Source: an uncultured Alphaproteobacteria bacterium
Lineage (GTDB): Bacteria; Pseudomonadota; Alphaproteobacteria; Rhizobiales; Ancalomicrobiaceae
DNA length: 10,054 nt
Assembly (NCBI GenBank): GCA_937919435.1
Contig: CALFRR010000045.1
Location: 1 to 10,054, forward strand
Direction of reading: 5' to 3'
Shown: positions 1 through 6,615 of the stretch, one piece after another
How positions within the stretch are numbered: position 1 is the first letter of the stretch
Layout of the letters: each line of letters opens with the position of its first letter
Notes under the pieces: model-generated
What the model saw: the letters and a program-made list of their open reading frames with translations, nothing else
Databases searched by the model: none
What the model was told of the DNA's origin: nothing
Position numbers and translations under genes: made by a program

Positions 1-1173
1 GAGACGATGGACCTCGCGGACCACCGGATGATCGTCGACCAGGCGGACGCGGACCACGTCGCCGCGCCGCCCGACGGCGATCTCGCCGCGATCGGTCATC
101 CCGGTCGCCTCGGCGGGCGCCGCGGAGACGGTGCGGATCGCCGCGGCGAGGCCGCCGACCGCGGCGACCCTGCCCAGCGCGAAGGCCCCCTCGATCAGGC
201 TGGTCGGCACGTAGTCGGAGGAGAGGATGTCGAGAACCCCGGCCTCGGCCAGTTCGATCGCCGAGACGTTGCCGGAGTGCGACCCGCCGCGCACCACGTT
301 GGGGGCGCCCATCAGCACCTTCAGGCCGGCGGCGTGGGAGGCCGCGGCGGCTTCGACGGTGGTCGGGAACTCGGCCACCGCGACCCGGTCGGCGATCGAT
401 TCGGCGACGTGGTCGACGGTGGTGTCGTCGTGGCTGGCGAGCGCCACGCCGCGGGCGTGGCCGATCTCCACCAGGGTCCGCCGGGTCGGCACGGCGCGGG
501 CGGCGTGCAGCGCCCGGCGCTCGTCGAAGAAGGCTTCGAGTTCGGCTTCCGACATGCCCTGCTTCTTGCCCCGGTAATAGTCGCGCAGCTTCTCGACGTC
601 GCGGAACTGGCGCTGACCGGGGGTGTGGTCCATCAGCGACATCAGGCGGACGTCGAAGCGTTCGAGATATTCGCGGGTCTGCTCGACGACGTCGAGCGAA
701 CAGATCTCACACCTCAGATGGGTGTGGTGGTCGACCCGGAGCAGCCCGGTGGCGCGGGCCCGGTCGATCGCTTCGCCGAGGGCGAAGAGGCGGGCGTCGA
801 CGGCGATGCCGTCGCGGTCGCTGCCGGCCCGCAGGCTGTCGAAGACGGTGGTGATGCCGGCCCCGGCGATCTGGGCGTCGTAGGCGAAGACCGCCGAGAA
901 CGGCTCCCAGAAGACCTTCGGGCGCGGGCTGTAGTGCGGCTCGAGATGGTCGGTGTGCAGTTCGACCAGACCGGGGACGAGGAGGTCGTCGCCCCAGTCG
1001 TCGGCCTCGGCGAGGACGCGGTCCTCCTCGATGCCGGCGATCAGACCGTTCTCGATCACCACCGTCCCGGGAACGACGCGGGTCCCCAGGACGATCCGAC
1101 GCGAGGCGATCGCGCACGAGGCGACGACTTCGGGCGGCACCGGAGCGGACGCGGTGGGTTCGACGATGCTCAT
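1..1173 (-). CDS. phnM: PhnM, alpha-D-ribose 1-methylphosphonate 5-triphosphate diphosphatase (3' end cut by window)
   Basis: Amidohydrolase-family enzyme of the C-P lyase pathway. It removes diphosphate from ribose 1-phosphonate 5-triphosphate to give the 5-phosphate that PhnJ cleaves, and acts in the cytoplasm. The frame is open from ATG at 1173 to base 1 (391 codons, no stop). Visible family motifs are the metal-binding HTDH at residues 73-76, followed by LEPHYSPRPKVFW, then THLRCE, SLMDHTPGQRQF, LASHDD, VLMGAPNVVRGGSHSGN and LSSDYVP, all in the order of E. coli PhnM. The C-terminal stretch up to REVHRL lines up with the end of E. coli PhnM, so only about five residues should be missing. 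The N-terminus is some 18 residues longer than in E. coli. A GAGAGGT Shine-Dalgarno lies about 10 nt upstream, and the ATG overlaps the transferase stop by 4 nt (ATGA). It is the last operon gene visible. Confidence 0.95.
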   Translation of the reverse strand, partial: MSIVEPTASAPVPPEVVASCAIASRRIVLGTRVVPGTVVIENGLIAGIEEDRVLAEADDWGDDLLVPGLVELHTDHLEPHYSPRPKVFWEPFSAVFAYDAQIAGAGITTVFDSLRAGSDRDGIAVDARLFALGEAIDRARATGLLRVDHHTHLRCEICSLDVVEQTREYLERFDVRLMSLMDHTPGQRQFRDVEKLRDYYRGKKQGMSEAELEAFFDERRALHAARAVPTRRTLVEIGHARGVALASHDDTTVDHVAESIADRVAVAEFPTTVEAAAASHAAGLKVLMGAPNVVRGGSHSGNVSAIELAEAGVLDILSSDYVPTSLIEGAFALGRVAAVGGLAAAIRTVSAAPAEATGMTDRGEIAVGRRGDVVRVRLVDDHPVVREVHRL

Positions 1174-1802
1174 GGGTGTTCGTACCTCTCGAGGAAGGCG
1201 TCGATCGGCAGATCGCGGAAATCGGATATCGACGCCTCGAGACGGTCGTGTGACCAGTCCCACCAGGCGAGGTCGACGAGACGTCGTGCGATCTCTTCGG
1301 AGAAGCGGCGGCGGATCGGTTTCGCCGGTACGCCGCCGACGATCGTGTAGGGAGCGACGTCGCGGGTGACCACCGCCCCGGCGGCGATCACCGCCCCGTC
1401 GCCGACGACGACGCCGGCGAGCACGGAGGCGCCGTGGCCGATCCAGACGTCGTTGCCGATGCGGGTGCGGGCGGCGCGGCGGCGCGCGAAGAAACCGGCG
1501 TCGCGGGGCACCGCCGGCCAATAGTATTCGGGCGTGTAGGTCAGGCGGTGCTGGGTCGCCCGCTCCATCGGATGGTCGGGCGGACCGATCCGGCAGGCCG
1601 CGGCGACGGCGCAGAACCGGCCGATCTCCGCATCGGCGACCGAAGAGCCGTGCATCACGTAGGAATAGTCGCCGATCGCCGAATATTCGACGTGGACGTT
1701 CTCCGCCAGTTCGACGAAGCGGCCGAGGGTCGTCTCGCGGATCCGGACGCTCGGGTCGATCAGACCGGCCTCGGGGATCTTCGGTGGCGCCTGGACGGTC
1801 AT
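1170..1802 (-). CDS. Left-handed beta-helix (hexapeptide) acyltransferase of the phn operon
   Basis: 210-residue protein of the hexapeptide-repeat acyltransferase superfamily, resembling the xenobiotic/chloramphenicol (CatB-like) acetyltransferases. It belongs to the subgroup commonly found between phnL and phnM in proteobacterial C-P lyase operons (TIGR03308-type, from memory). Isoleucine/valine-glycine hexads appear from about residues 15-70 and again at 112-164, with NDVWIGHGASVL, VIAAGAVVTRDV and the typical closing IVGGVPAKPIRRRF. A histidine in PPDHP (residue 77) sits where XAT enzymes carry their catalytic His. The WWDW segment near the C-terminus is also typical. The start is an ATG at 1802 preceded by GAGGG at 7 nt and overlapping the phnL stop by 4 nt. 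Its role is not established. Acylating an aminophosphonate, as the unrelated GNAT protein PhnO does, is a plausible but unproven idea. Confidence 0.9.
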   Translation of the reverse strand: MTVQAPPKIPEAGLIDPSVRIRETTLGRFVELAENVHVEYSAIGDYSYVMHGSSVADAEIGRFCAVAAACRIGPPDHPMERATQHRLTYTPEYYWPAVPRDAGFFARRRAARTRIGNDVWIGHGASVLAGVVVGDGAVIAAGAVVTRDVAPYTIVGGVPAKPIRRRFSEEIARRLVDLAWWDWSHDRLEASISDFRDLPIDAFLERYEHP

Positions 1803-2515
1803 GCCGCGGCCCTCGCGCCGGCGAAGCCGGTGACGTCGACGATCCGGGTCGCCACCCGATCGCGGACGTCGGCGTCGTGGAAGATGCCGAGCAGGCCGAC
1901 GCCGGCCGCCTTCTTGGCGTCGATCAACTCGATCACCGCGGCCCGATTGGTGGCGTCGAGAGACGCCGTCGGCTCGTCGAGGAGCAGGAGGCGCACCTCG
2001 GCGATCATCCCGCGGGCGATGTTGACCCGCTGCTGCTCGCCGCCGGAGAAGGTCGCCGGGGGCAGCGACCACAGCCGCTCGGGGACGTTGAGCCGGGTGA
2101 GCAGAGCCTGCGCCCGTTCGCGGGCCACCGCCGGATCGGTCCCCTGAGCGAGCGCCGGCTCCATCACCACGTCGAGCGTGGCGACCCGCGGGACGACCCG
2201 CAGGAACTGGCTGACGTAGCCCATGGTGCCCCGGCGCAGCTTCAGGACGGCACGCGGCTCGGCGGTGGCCACGTCGACCGGACCGTCGGGCGAAGCGATC
2301 CGGATCGACCCGGCGTCGACGCCGTAGTTGCCCCAGACCATCTTCAGGAGCGACGACTTGCCGGCGCCGGAGGGACCGCCGAGGACGACGCATTCGCCGG
2401 CGCAGACGTCGAAGCCGACCCCGGCGACCACCGGAATGGTCAGACCGCCGCGCAGGTGCATGGTGAAGCTCTTGGCGACGTCGCGGACTTCGAGAACCGG
2501 ATCGGCGGGGTTCAT
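1799..2515 (-). CDS. phnL: PhnL, ABC-type ATPase of the C-P lyase complex
   Basis: 238-residue ATP-binding-cassette protein. It shows Walker A GPSGAGKSS (residues 47-55), a Q-loop in YVSQFLR, signature FSGGEQQR, Walker B LLLLDEP and the switch His in GIFHD. The N-terminal segment SFTMHLRGGLTIPVV and the phrase MVWGNYGVDAGSI are characteristic of PhnL rather than of import ATPases. PhnL and PhnK are not transporter subunits. Both belong to the cytoplasmic C-P lyase machinery, where PhnK docks on PhnJ and PhnL can join it; the exact use of ATP is less clear. I chose ATG at 2515 because GAGG lies 6 nt upstream and the phnK stop is 8 nt away, its TGA forming part of the Shine-Dalgarno. The open frame continues further upstream, but that part is antisense-like, arginine-rich and overlaps phnK. 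The downstream transferase overlaps by 4 nt. Confidence 0.95.
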   Translation of the reverse strand: MNPADPVLEVRDVAKSFTMHLRGGLTIPVVAGVGFDVCAGECVVLGGPSGAGKSSLLKMVWGNYGVDAGSIRIASPDGPVDVATAEPRAVLKLRRGTMGYVSQFLRVVPRVATLDVVMEPALAQGTDPAVARERAQALLTRLNVPERLWSLPPATFSGGEQQRVNIARGMIAEVRLLLLDEPTASLDATNRAAVIELIDAKKAAGVGLLGIFHDADVRDRVATRIVDVTGFAGARAAA

Positions 2516-2523
2516 GGCGGACC

Positions 2524-3303
2524 TCACGGCTGCAGGATCGACGCGACGAGGAGCTGGGTATAGGCCTCGCGCGGGTCGTCGAGGACGCGGTCGGTGAGCC
2601 CCGCCTCGATCACCCGGCCGCCGCGCATCACCATGATCCGGTCGGAGAGCAGGCGAGCGACCGCGAGGTCGTGGGTGACCACCACCACGGCGAGCCCCAT
2701 GTCGGCGACCAGACGGCGCAGCAGATCGAGCAGCCGCGCCTGGACCGAGACGTCGAGGCCGCCGGTCGGTTCGTCCATGAAGACGAGGCGCGGCGCGGTG
2801 ACGAGGTTGCGGGCGATCTGCAGGCGCTGGCGCATGCCGCCGGAGAAGGCGGTCGGCTTCTCGTCGATGCGCGAGACGTCGATCTCGACCCGGTCGAGCC
2901 AGTCGGCGGCCTTCGCCCGGATCTCGCCGTAGTGACGGGCGCCGACCGCCATCAGCCGTTCGCCCACGTTGCCGCCGGCCGAGACGCCCATCCGGAGGCC
3001 GTCGCGGGCGTCCTGATGGACGAAGCCCCAATCGGTGCGGAACAGATGGCGGCGTTCGGCCTCGGAGAGGTCGGCGAGATCGCGGGTCGAGCCGTCGCGC
3101 AGCCGGTAGACCACCGAACCGGCGGACGGGGCGAGCCGGCCGGAGAGCATCGACAGCAGGGTCGACTTGCCGGAACCGGATTCGCCGACCACCGCCAACA
3201 CCTCGCCTTCGCGGATGTCGAAGGAGACGTCGCGACAGCCGAGCCGGTCGCCGTACCATTTGGCGAGGCCGCGGGCTTCGAGCAGGGGAGCGGTCGCGGT
3301 CAC
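2524..3303 (-). CDS. phnK: PhnK, ABC-type ATPase of the C-P lyase complex
   Basis: 259-residue ABC ATPase with GESGSGKST Walker A (residues 40-48), Q-loop FVHQD, signature FSGGMRQRLQ, Walker B LVFMDEPTGGLD and switch His VTHD. The segment RTDWGFVHQDARDGLRM is typical of PhnK. In E. coli, PhnK binds the PhnGHIJ core through PhnJ. The start is a GTG at 3303 with GGAGG about 7 nt upstream. Its GTGA overlaps the phnJ stop by 4 nt, indicating translational coupling. No ATG in this frame fits the family N-terminus, so the GTG start is preferred. It resembles oligopeptide-importer ATPases in sequence, but there is no adjacent permease and its place between phnJ and phnL settles the identity. Confidence 0.95.
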   Translation of the reverse strand: MTATAPLLEARGLAKWYGDRLGCRDVSFDIREGEVLAVVGESGSGKSTLLSMLSGRLAPSAGSVVYRLRDGSTRDLADLSEAERRHLFRTDWGFVHQDARDGLRMGVSAGGNVGERLMAVGARHYGEIRAKAADWLDRVEIDVSRIDEKPTAFSGGMRQRLQIARNLVTAPRLVFMDEPTGGLDVSVQARLLDLLRRLVADMGLAVVVVTHDLAVARLLSDRIMVMRGGRVIEAGLTDRVLDDPREAYTQLLVASILQP

Positions 3304-4229
3304 GGGAGATCCTCCGCGATCTCGGGTCGGGCGGTGGCCCCGCCGGCCGGGTCCTCCGCGGCGAGCAGCGCGCCGCGATGTCCCGCCTCGCGGCGGGTCT
3401 CGCAATGGTCGGTGTCGGAACAGACGAACATCCGGCCGCCGCGGTCGTCGGTCACCACCTCGTCGAGGTACCCGTCGGTCGCCCCGCACAGCGCACAGGG
3501 CGCATCGAAGCGGGTCGGCTCGAAGGGATGGTCGTCGAAGTCGAGACTCTCGACCTTCGTGAACGGCGGCAGCGCGTAGATCCGCTTCTCGCGGCCGGCG
3601 CCGAACAGCTGGAGGGCCGGCGACATGTGCATCTTCGGATTGTCGAACTTGGGGATCGGCGACGGATCCATCACGTAACGACCTTCGACCCGGACCGGAT
3701 AGGCATAGGTCTTGGCGATGTGGCCGTGCTCGGCGATGTCCTCGTAGAGCTTGACGTGCATCAGGCCGTAGTCGGCGAGCGCGTGCATCACCCGCGTCTC
3801 GGTCTCGCGCGGTTCCAGGAACCGCAGCGGCTCGGGGATCGGCACCTGATAGACCAGGGTCTGGCCGGCCCGAAGCGGCGTTTCGGGAATCCGGTGGCGG
3901 GTCTGGATCACCGTCGCCTCGGCCGTCCGCGTGGTGGTGGCGACGCCCGCCGTCTTGCGGAAGAAGGCGCGGATCGAGACGGCGTTGGTGGTGTCGTCGG
4001 CGCCCTGGTCGATGACCTTCAGGACGTCCGACGGGCCGAGGATCGCCGCGGTCACCTGAATGCCGCCGGTGCCCCAGCCGTAGGGCATCGGCATGTCGCG
4101 CGAGGCGAAGGGCACCTGATGGCCGGGGATCGCCACCGCCTTGAGGATGGCGCGGCGGATCATCCGCTTGGTCTGCTCGTCGAGATAGGCGAAGGCGTAG
4201 CCCTGCGTCGGGGCGATCGGCGCGGTCAT
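3300..4229 (-). CDS. phnJ: PhnJ, radical SAM carbon-phosphorus lyase
   Basis: Catalytic subunit that splits the C-P bond of ribose 1-phosphonate 5-phosphate, releasing the alkane and a cyclic ribose phosphate. It uses a [4Fe-4S] cluster and S-adenosylmethionine in the cytoplasmic PhnGHIJ complex. The 309 residues follow E. coli PhnJ closely (YLDEQTKRMIRRAILKAVAI, MPMPYGWGTGGIQ, QTRHRIPETPL, PSPIPKFDNPKM). All four key cysteines are present at 245, 248, 270 and 276 with the E. coli spacing (C-x2-C, x21, x5). Gly36 in the IPG motif matches the glycyl-radical Gly32. After Cys276 the tail has 33 residues against 9 in E. coli and is rich in Ala, Gly and Glu. The ATG at 4229 has GGAGG 7 nt upstream and overlaps the phnI stop by 4 nt. 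Nothing suggests loss of activity. Confidence 0.98.
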   Translation of the reverse strand: MTAPIAPTQGYAFAYLDEQTKRMIRRAILKAVAIPGHQVPFASRDMPMPYGWGTGGIQVTAAILGPSDVLKVIDQGADDTTNAVSIRAFFRKTAGVATTTRTAEATVIQTRHRIPETPLRAGQTLVYQVPIPEPLRFLEPRETETRVMHALADYGLMHVKLYEDIAEHGHIAKTYAYPVRVEGRYVMDPSPIPKFDNPKMHMSPALQLFGAGREKRIYALPPFTKVESLDFDDHPFEPTRFDAPCALCGATDGYLDEVVTDDRGGRMFVCSDTDHCETRREAGHRGALLAAEDPAGGATARPEIAEDLP

Positions 4230-5341
4230 TCGGCGGCCTCCTCGAAGGCATCGGCGGCGGTCTCGGCGCGGGCGGCGTGCTCGCGGCGCATGGCGCGGAC
4301 CAGGGCCAGTTCGGCCTGGAAGTCGACGTAGTGCGGCAGCTTCAGATGCTCGACGAAGCCGGTCGCCTGGACGTTGTCGGCGTGCGCCAGGACGAATTCC
4401 TGATCCTGCGCCGGATGGACCGCCTCGCCGCCGAGTTCCTCGGTCCTGAGCGCCCGGTCGACCAGCGCCATCGCCATCACCTTGCGCTCCGACTGGCCGA
4501 AGGCGAGGCCGTAGCCGCGGGTGAAGGTCGGCGGCACGACACTCGAGCCGGCGAACTGATTGACCATCTGGCATTCCGAGACGGCGATCAGGCCGAGCGG
4601 CACGGCGAAACCGAGCTCGGGAACGTCGAACTCGACCGCGACCTCGCCGATCCGGATCTCGCCGGCGAAGGGATGGGTCGAGCCGAAACCACGTTGGCTC
4701 GAATAGCCGAGCGCCAGCAGGAAGCCCTCGTCGCCGCGGGCGAGCTGCTGCAGGCGCAGATCGCGGGCCGCCGGCACCCGCAGCGGGGCGCGGGTGAGAT
4801 CGCCGACCTCGGCGCCGTCGCACGCCGGCGGTTCCGCTTCGATCAGCCCCTCGTCGCCGAGCAGGTCGGTGACCCGCGGCATCGCCGTCTCGGCGGGGGG
4901 AACGGCGGCGACCTCGGCCACCGGCACCTCGCTCTCGCCTTCCAGGGCGAAGTCGAGGAGGCGGTGGGTGTAGTCGAAGGTGGGACCGAGGATCTGCCCG
5001 CCGGGCAGGTCCTTGAAGGTCGCGGAGACGCGGCGCTCGACCGCCATCGCACCGGTGTCGATCGGCCGCGACGCGCCGAACCGCGGCAGGGTGGTGCGAT
5101 AGGCGCGGACCAGGAAGGCCGCTTCGATCAGATCGCCGCGGGCCTGCTTGATCGCCAGCGCGGCGAGATCGCGATCGTGGAGCGAGCCCTCGTTCATCAC
5201 CCGATCGACGGCGAGACTCAGCTGCTCGCGGATCTGGTCGGCGGCGACCTCCGGCACGGCGCGATCGCCGCGGCGGCGATGGGCGAGCAGCCGATGGGCG
5301 GCGCGGATCGCTCTCTCTCCACCCTTCACCGAGACGTACAT
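4226..5341 (-). CDS. phnI: PhnI, C-P lyase core subunit (ATP-ribosyl phosphonate synthesis)
   Basis: 371-residue core subunit (E. coli PhnI is 354). PhnI alone acts as a purine nucleosidase. With PhnG and PhnH it displaces adenine from ATP by the phosphonate to form ribose 1-phosphonate 5-triphosphate. Family blocks visible are MYVSVKGGERAI at the N-terminus, RVMNEGSLHD, LIEAAFLVRAYRTTLPRFG, RRVSATFKDLPGGQILGPTF, GYSSQRGFGSTHPF, SECQMVNQF and FVEHLKLPHYVDFQAEL. The two histidines of EHLKLPHY (332 and 337) correspond to the metal-binding pair reported in the E. coli complex structure (recalled as His328/His333). Start: ATG at 5341 overlaps the phnH stop by one base (TGATG), with GAGGAG 8 nt upstream. 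The C-terminus is an Ala/Glu-rich tail running into the phnJ start. Confidence 0.97.
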   Translation of the reverse strand: MYVSVKGGERAIRAAHRLLAHRRRGDRAVPEVAADQIREQLSLAVDRVMNEGSLHDRDLAALAIKQARGDLIEAAFLVRAYRTTLPRFGASRPIDTGAMAVERRVSATFKDLPGGQILGPTFDYTHRLLDFALEGESEVPVAEVAAVPPAETAMPRVTDLLGDEGLIEAEPPACDGAEVGDLTRAPLRVPAARDLRLQQLARGDEGFLLALGYSSQRGFGSTHPFAGEIRIGEVAVEFDVPELGFAVPLGLIAVSECQMVNQFAGSSVVPPTFTRGYGLAFGQSERKVMAMALVDRALRTEELGGEAVHPAQDQEFVLAHADNVQATGFVEHLKLPHYVDFQAELALVRAMRREHAARAETAADAFEEAAE

Positions 5342-5958
5342 CAGCCGATCTCCTCGATGCGGGTGGTGCGCGGCAGGCCGACGACCGAGGTCGGGCCGGC
5401 GAGGATCAGATCGACGCCGCGCGGGCAGAGCGCACGGTTCTCGCCGAGCCGCCGGGCGAGGTCGGCGGGCGCACCGCCGACCGCGAAGTCGCGGCTCGCC
5501 GCGATGCCCGGGCCGGCGAGGCGGAACCGTCGCCCCGCGCCGAAGCCGTCGACCGCGAGGATCAGGGTGGTCGAGGTCGACGGATCGACGTCGGTGCCCT
5601 GTCCGAAGGCGGCGAAGGACGGCATCCGCGTCGCGTCGCCGACGAGCGCGAAGGCCGCCGCGGCGGGGTCGGCGACGAGCGGTGCGCCGGTGTGGAAGGC
5701 GAGCCAGGCGTCGATCTCGGCCCGCGCGAGTCCGTCGTCGCGCCAGACCGGCGTCTCGAAGTCGGCGAGCATGGCGATCACCGCCGCCATCACCGGGGGG
5801 AGCGGCGCTGGGGCGGCGTCGATGCCGAAGACGTCGCGTTCGCGGCCCGGTTCGGCGAGCGCGTCGAGGACGGCCCGGAAGGTCGCCTGCGACTCGAGGA
5901 CCGGATCGCGGAAGCCGGGGGCGATCTCGACGGCGGCGAAGGCGGAAGCGGGGCTCAT
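5341..5958 (-). CDS. phnH: PhnH, C-P lyase core subunit
   Basis: 205-residue member of the PhnH family (E. coli 194), a homodimer-forming protein with a PLP-transferase-like fold that is part of the PhnGHIJ core and needed for attaching phosphonate to ATP. Recognisable blocks are PGFRDPVLESQATFRAVLDA near residues 14-33, ALAEPGRE, LADFETPVW, FHTGAPLV, FGQGTDVDPSTSTTLIL, RLAGPGI and a C-terminal CPRGVDLILAG segment ending in LPRTTRIEEIG. I used ATG at 5958. The open frame continues upstream to 6114, but that part overlaps phnG and does not look like PhnH. The start lies 1 nt beyond the phnG stop, with GGAGA 8 nt upstream inside the end of phnG. It is joined to phnI by a TGATG overlap. Confidence 0.95.
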   Translation of the reverse strand: MSPASAFAAVEIAPGFRDPVLESQATFRAVLDALAEPGRERDVFGIDAAPAPLPPVMAAVIAMLADFETPVWRDDGLARAEIDAWLAFHTGAPLVADPAAAAFALVGDATRMPSFAAFGQGTDVDPSTSTTLILAVDGFGAGRRFRLAGPGIAASRDFAVGGAPADLARRLGENRALCPRGVDLILAGPTSVVGLPRTTRIEEIG

Positions 5959-5959
5959 C

Positions 5960-6439
5960 TCAATCGTCTCCGCGCACCAGAGTGAAGAAGTCGACCCGGG
6001 TCGACGCGACCTCGGCGGCGCGCAGGCGGGCGTCGCGATCGAGGCGGGCGCGCAGCGGCGCCAGGATCTCGCGCTCCAGCCGGTCGCGGCGGGTGCCCTC
6101 CACCCACAGGGCATCGATCAGGGCGGCGTCGCGGGCGCGGGCCGGATCGCGGCCGAGGAGGTGGCCGAAGCCGGTCGCCCCGGACGGCAGCCGCACCGCG
6201 GCGCGGGTCATCGTCGCCTCGCCGAGGTTGAACGCCGCGCCGGTGCCGCCGATGCGGCCACGGACCATGACCAGCCCGGTCTCGGGGGCGCGCAGATCGA
6301 CGACGCCCACCGGCGCGATCGCCCGGACCGCCCTCAACTCGATCGCCGTGGCCTCGGCCACCAGCGCCATCACCGCCCGCCGGGCGGCGATGCTCGGATC
6401 CTCCGGCAGGGAGGAGCGGGATACGGCCTCGCGGGACAT
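5960..6439 (-). CDS. phnG: PhnG, C-P lyase core subunit; first gene of the operon
   Basis: 159-residue PhnG-family protein (E. coli PhnG is 150). It pairs with PhnI in the core complex and takes part in making ribose 1-phosphonate 5-triphosphate. Segments consistent with the family are the helical N-terminus RRAVMALVAEAT, PETGLVMVRGRIGGTGAAFNLGEATMTRAAVRL, GFGHLLGRDPARARDAALIDAL and the C-terminal ASTRVDFFTLVRGDD. The start is ATG at 6439 with GGAGG 4 nt upstream, a slightly short spacing. No better start is visible, since the next ATG (residue 24) would remove a helix. It opens the minus-strand operon, and the region upstream holds the putative promoter and PhnF operator. Confidence 0.94.
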   Translation of the reverse strand: MSREAVSRSSLPEDPSIAARRAVMALVAEATAIELRAVRAIAPVGVVDLRAPETGLVMVRGRIGGTGAAFNLGEATMTRAAVRLPSGATGFGHLLGRDPARARDAALIDALWVEGTRRDRLEREILAPLRARLDRDARLRAAEVASTRVDFFTLVRGDD

Positions 6440-6479
6440 CGGCCCTCCGGGATCTGCACATCGGGATTCGACGGACTGT

Positions 6480-6493
6480 GGCGGTTTTCCGCC
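6480..6493 (-). other. Small hairpin in the phnG leader
   Basis: Perfect 5-bp inverted repeat, GGCGG and CCGCC around a TTTT loop (AAAA in the phnG-sense transcript), about 40 nt upstream of the phnG start codon. No U-run follows it in the sense of transcription, so it does not look like a terminator. Such short GC repeats arise often by chance in DNA this GC-rich. Confidence 0.3.
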
Positions 6494-6494
6494 C

Positions 6495-6516
6495 CGGGTC
6501 GGCTCCGTCCGACCCG
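6495..6516 (-). other. GC-rich hairpin in the phnG 5' leader
   Basis: Perfect 8-bp stem, CGGGTCGG paired with CCGACCCG across a 6-nt loop. It lies between the putative TATAAT box (6543-6548) and the phnG start, so it would be transcribed a few tens of bases into the operon mRNA. No T-tract follows in the phnG direction. It could protect the 5' end or be a secondary protein site; both are inference. Confidence 0.4.
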
Positions 6517-6525
6517 TCTCGATTT

Positions 6526-6549
6526 GTATATAGATCTAGATGATTATAC
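6526..6549. promoter_or_regulatory. Interrupted palindrome, candidate PhnF operator
   Basis: A 24-bp dyad with outer arms GTATA (6526-6530) and TATAC (6545-6549) and a perfectly symmetric centre ATCTAGAT (6534-6541); only three bases on each side between centre and arms fail to pair. It sits in the 176-bp region between the divergent phnG and phnF. The left part (6524-6535) fits the HutC-type GntR operator pattern NyGTMTAKACNy at 11 of 12 positions. It is also similar to the TGGTATAGACCA site described for mycobacterial PhnF. The AT-rich block stands out sharply from the GC-rich surroundings. It overlaps -10-like boxes on both strands, which suits repression of both phnG and phnF. Confidence 0.65.
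6543..6548 (-). promoter_or_regulatory. Putative -10 box of the phnG operon promoter
   Basis: On the minus strand the bases read TATAAT, a perfect sigma-70 -10 hexamer, about 104 nt upstream of the phnG ATG and inside one arm of the palindrome. No good -35 (TTGACA-like) hexamer appears at 16-18 bp spacing; the best is ATGCCA or TGCCAC. The promoter may therefore depend on an activator. On the plus strand, TATACT at 6545-6550 could serve as the -10 of phnF. Confidence 0.5.
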
Positions 6550-6615
6550 TTCTGTGACGGAAACGTGGCATGATCGCGATCGGACGAGAGAACCGACGAA
6601 TCGGAGAGCGGTCGC

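Noticed and set aside
7..1350. 447-codon open frame on the plus strand opposite phnM
   Set aside because: It is an antisense shadow. The opposite strand encodes clear PhnM motifs (HTDH, LASHDD, LSSDYVP), whereas this frame is repetitive and has no recognisable domain.
1799..3259. A 486-codon version of PhnL extended upstream, and a similar 575-codon extension of PhnK (to 4251)
   Set aside because: The added N-terminal parts are arginine/proline-rich out-of-frame readings of phnK and phnJ. Family N-termini and Shine-Dalgarno sites support starts at 2515 and 3303.
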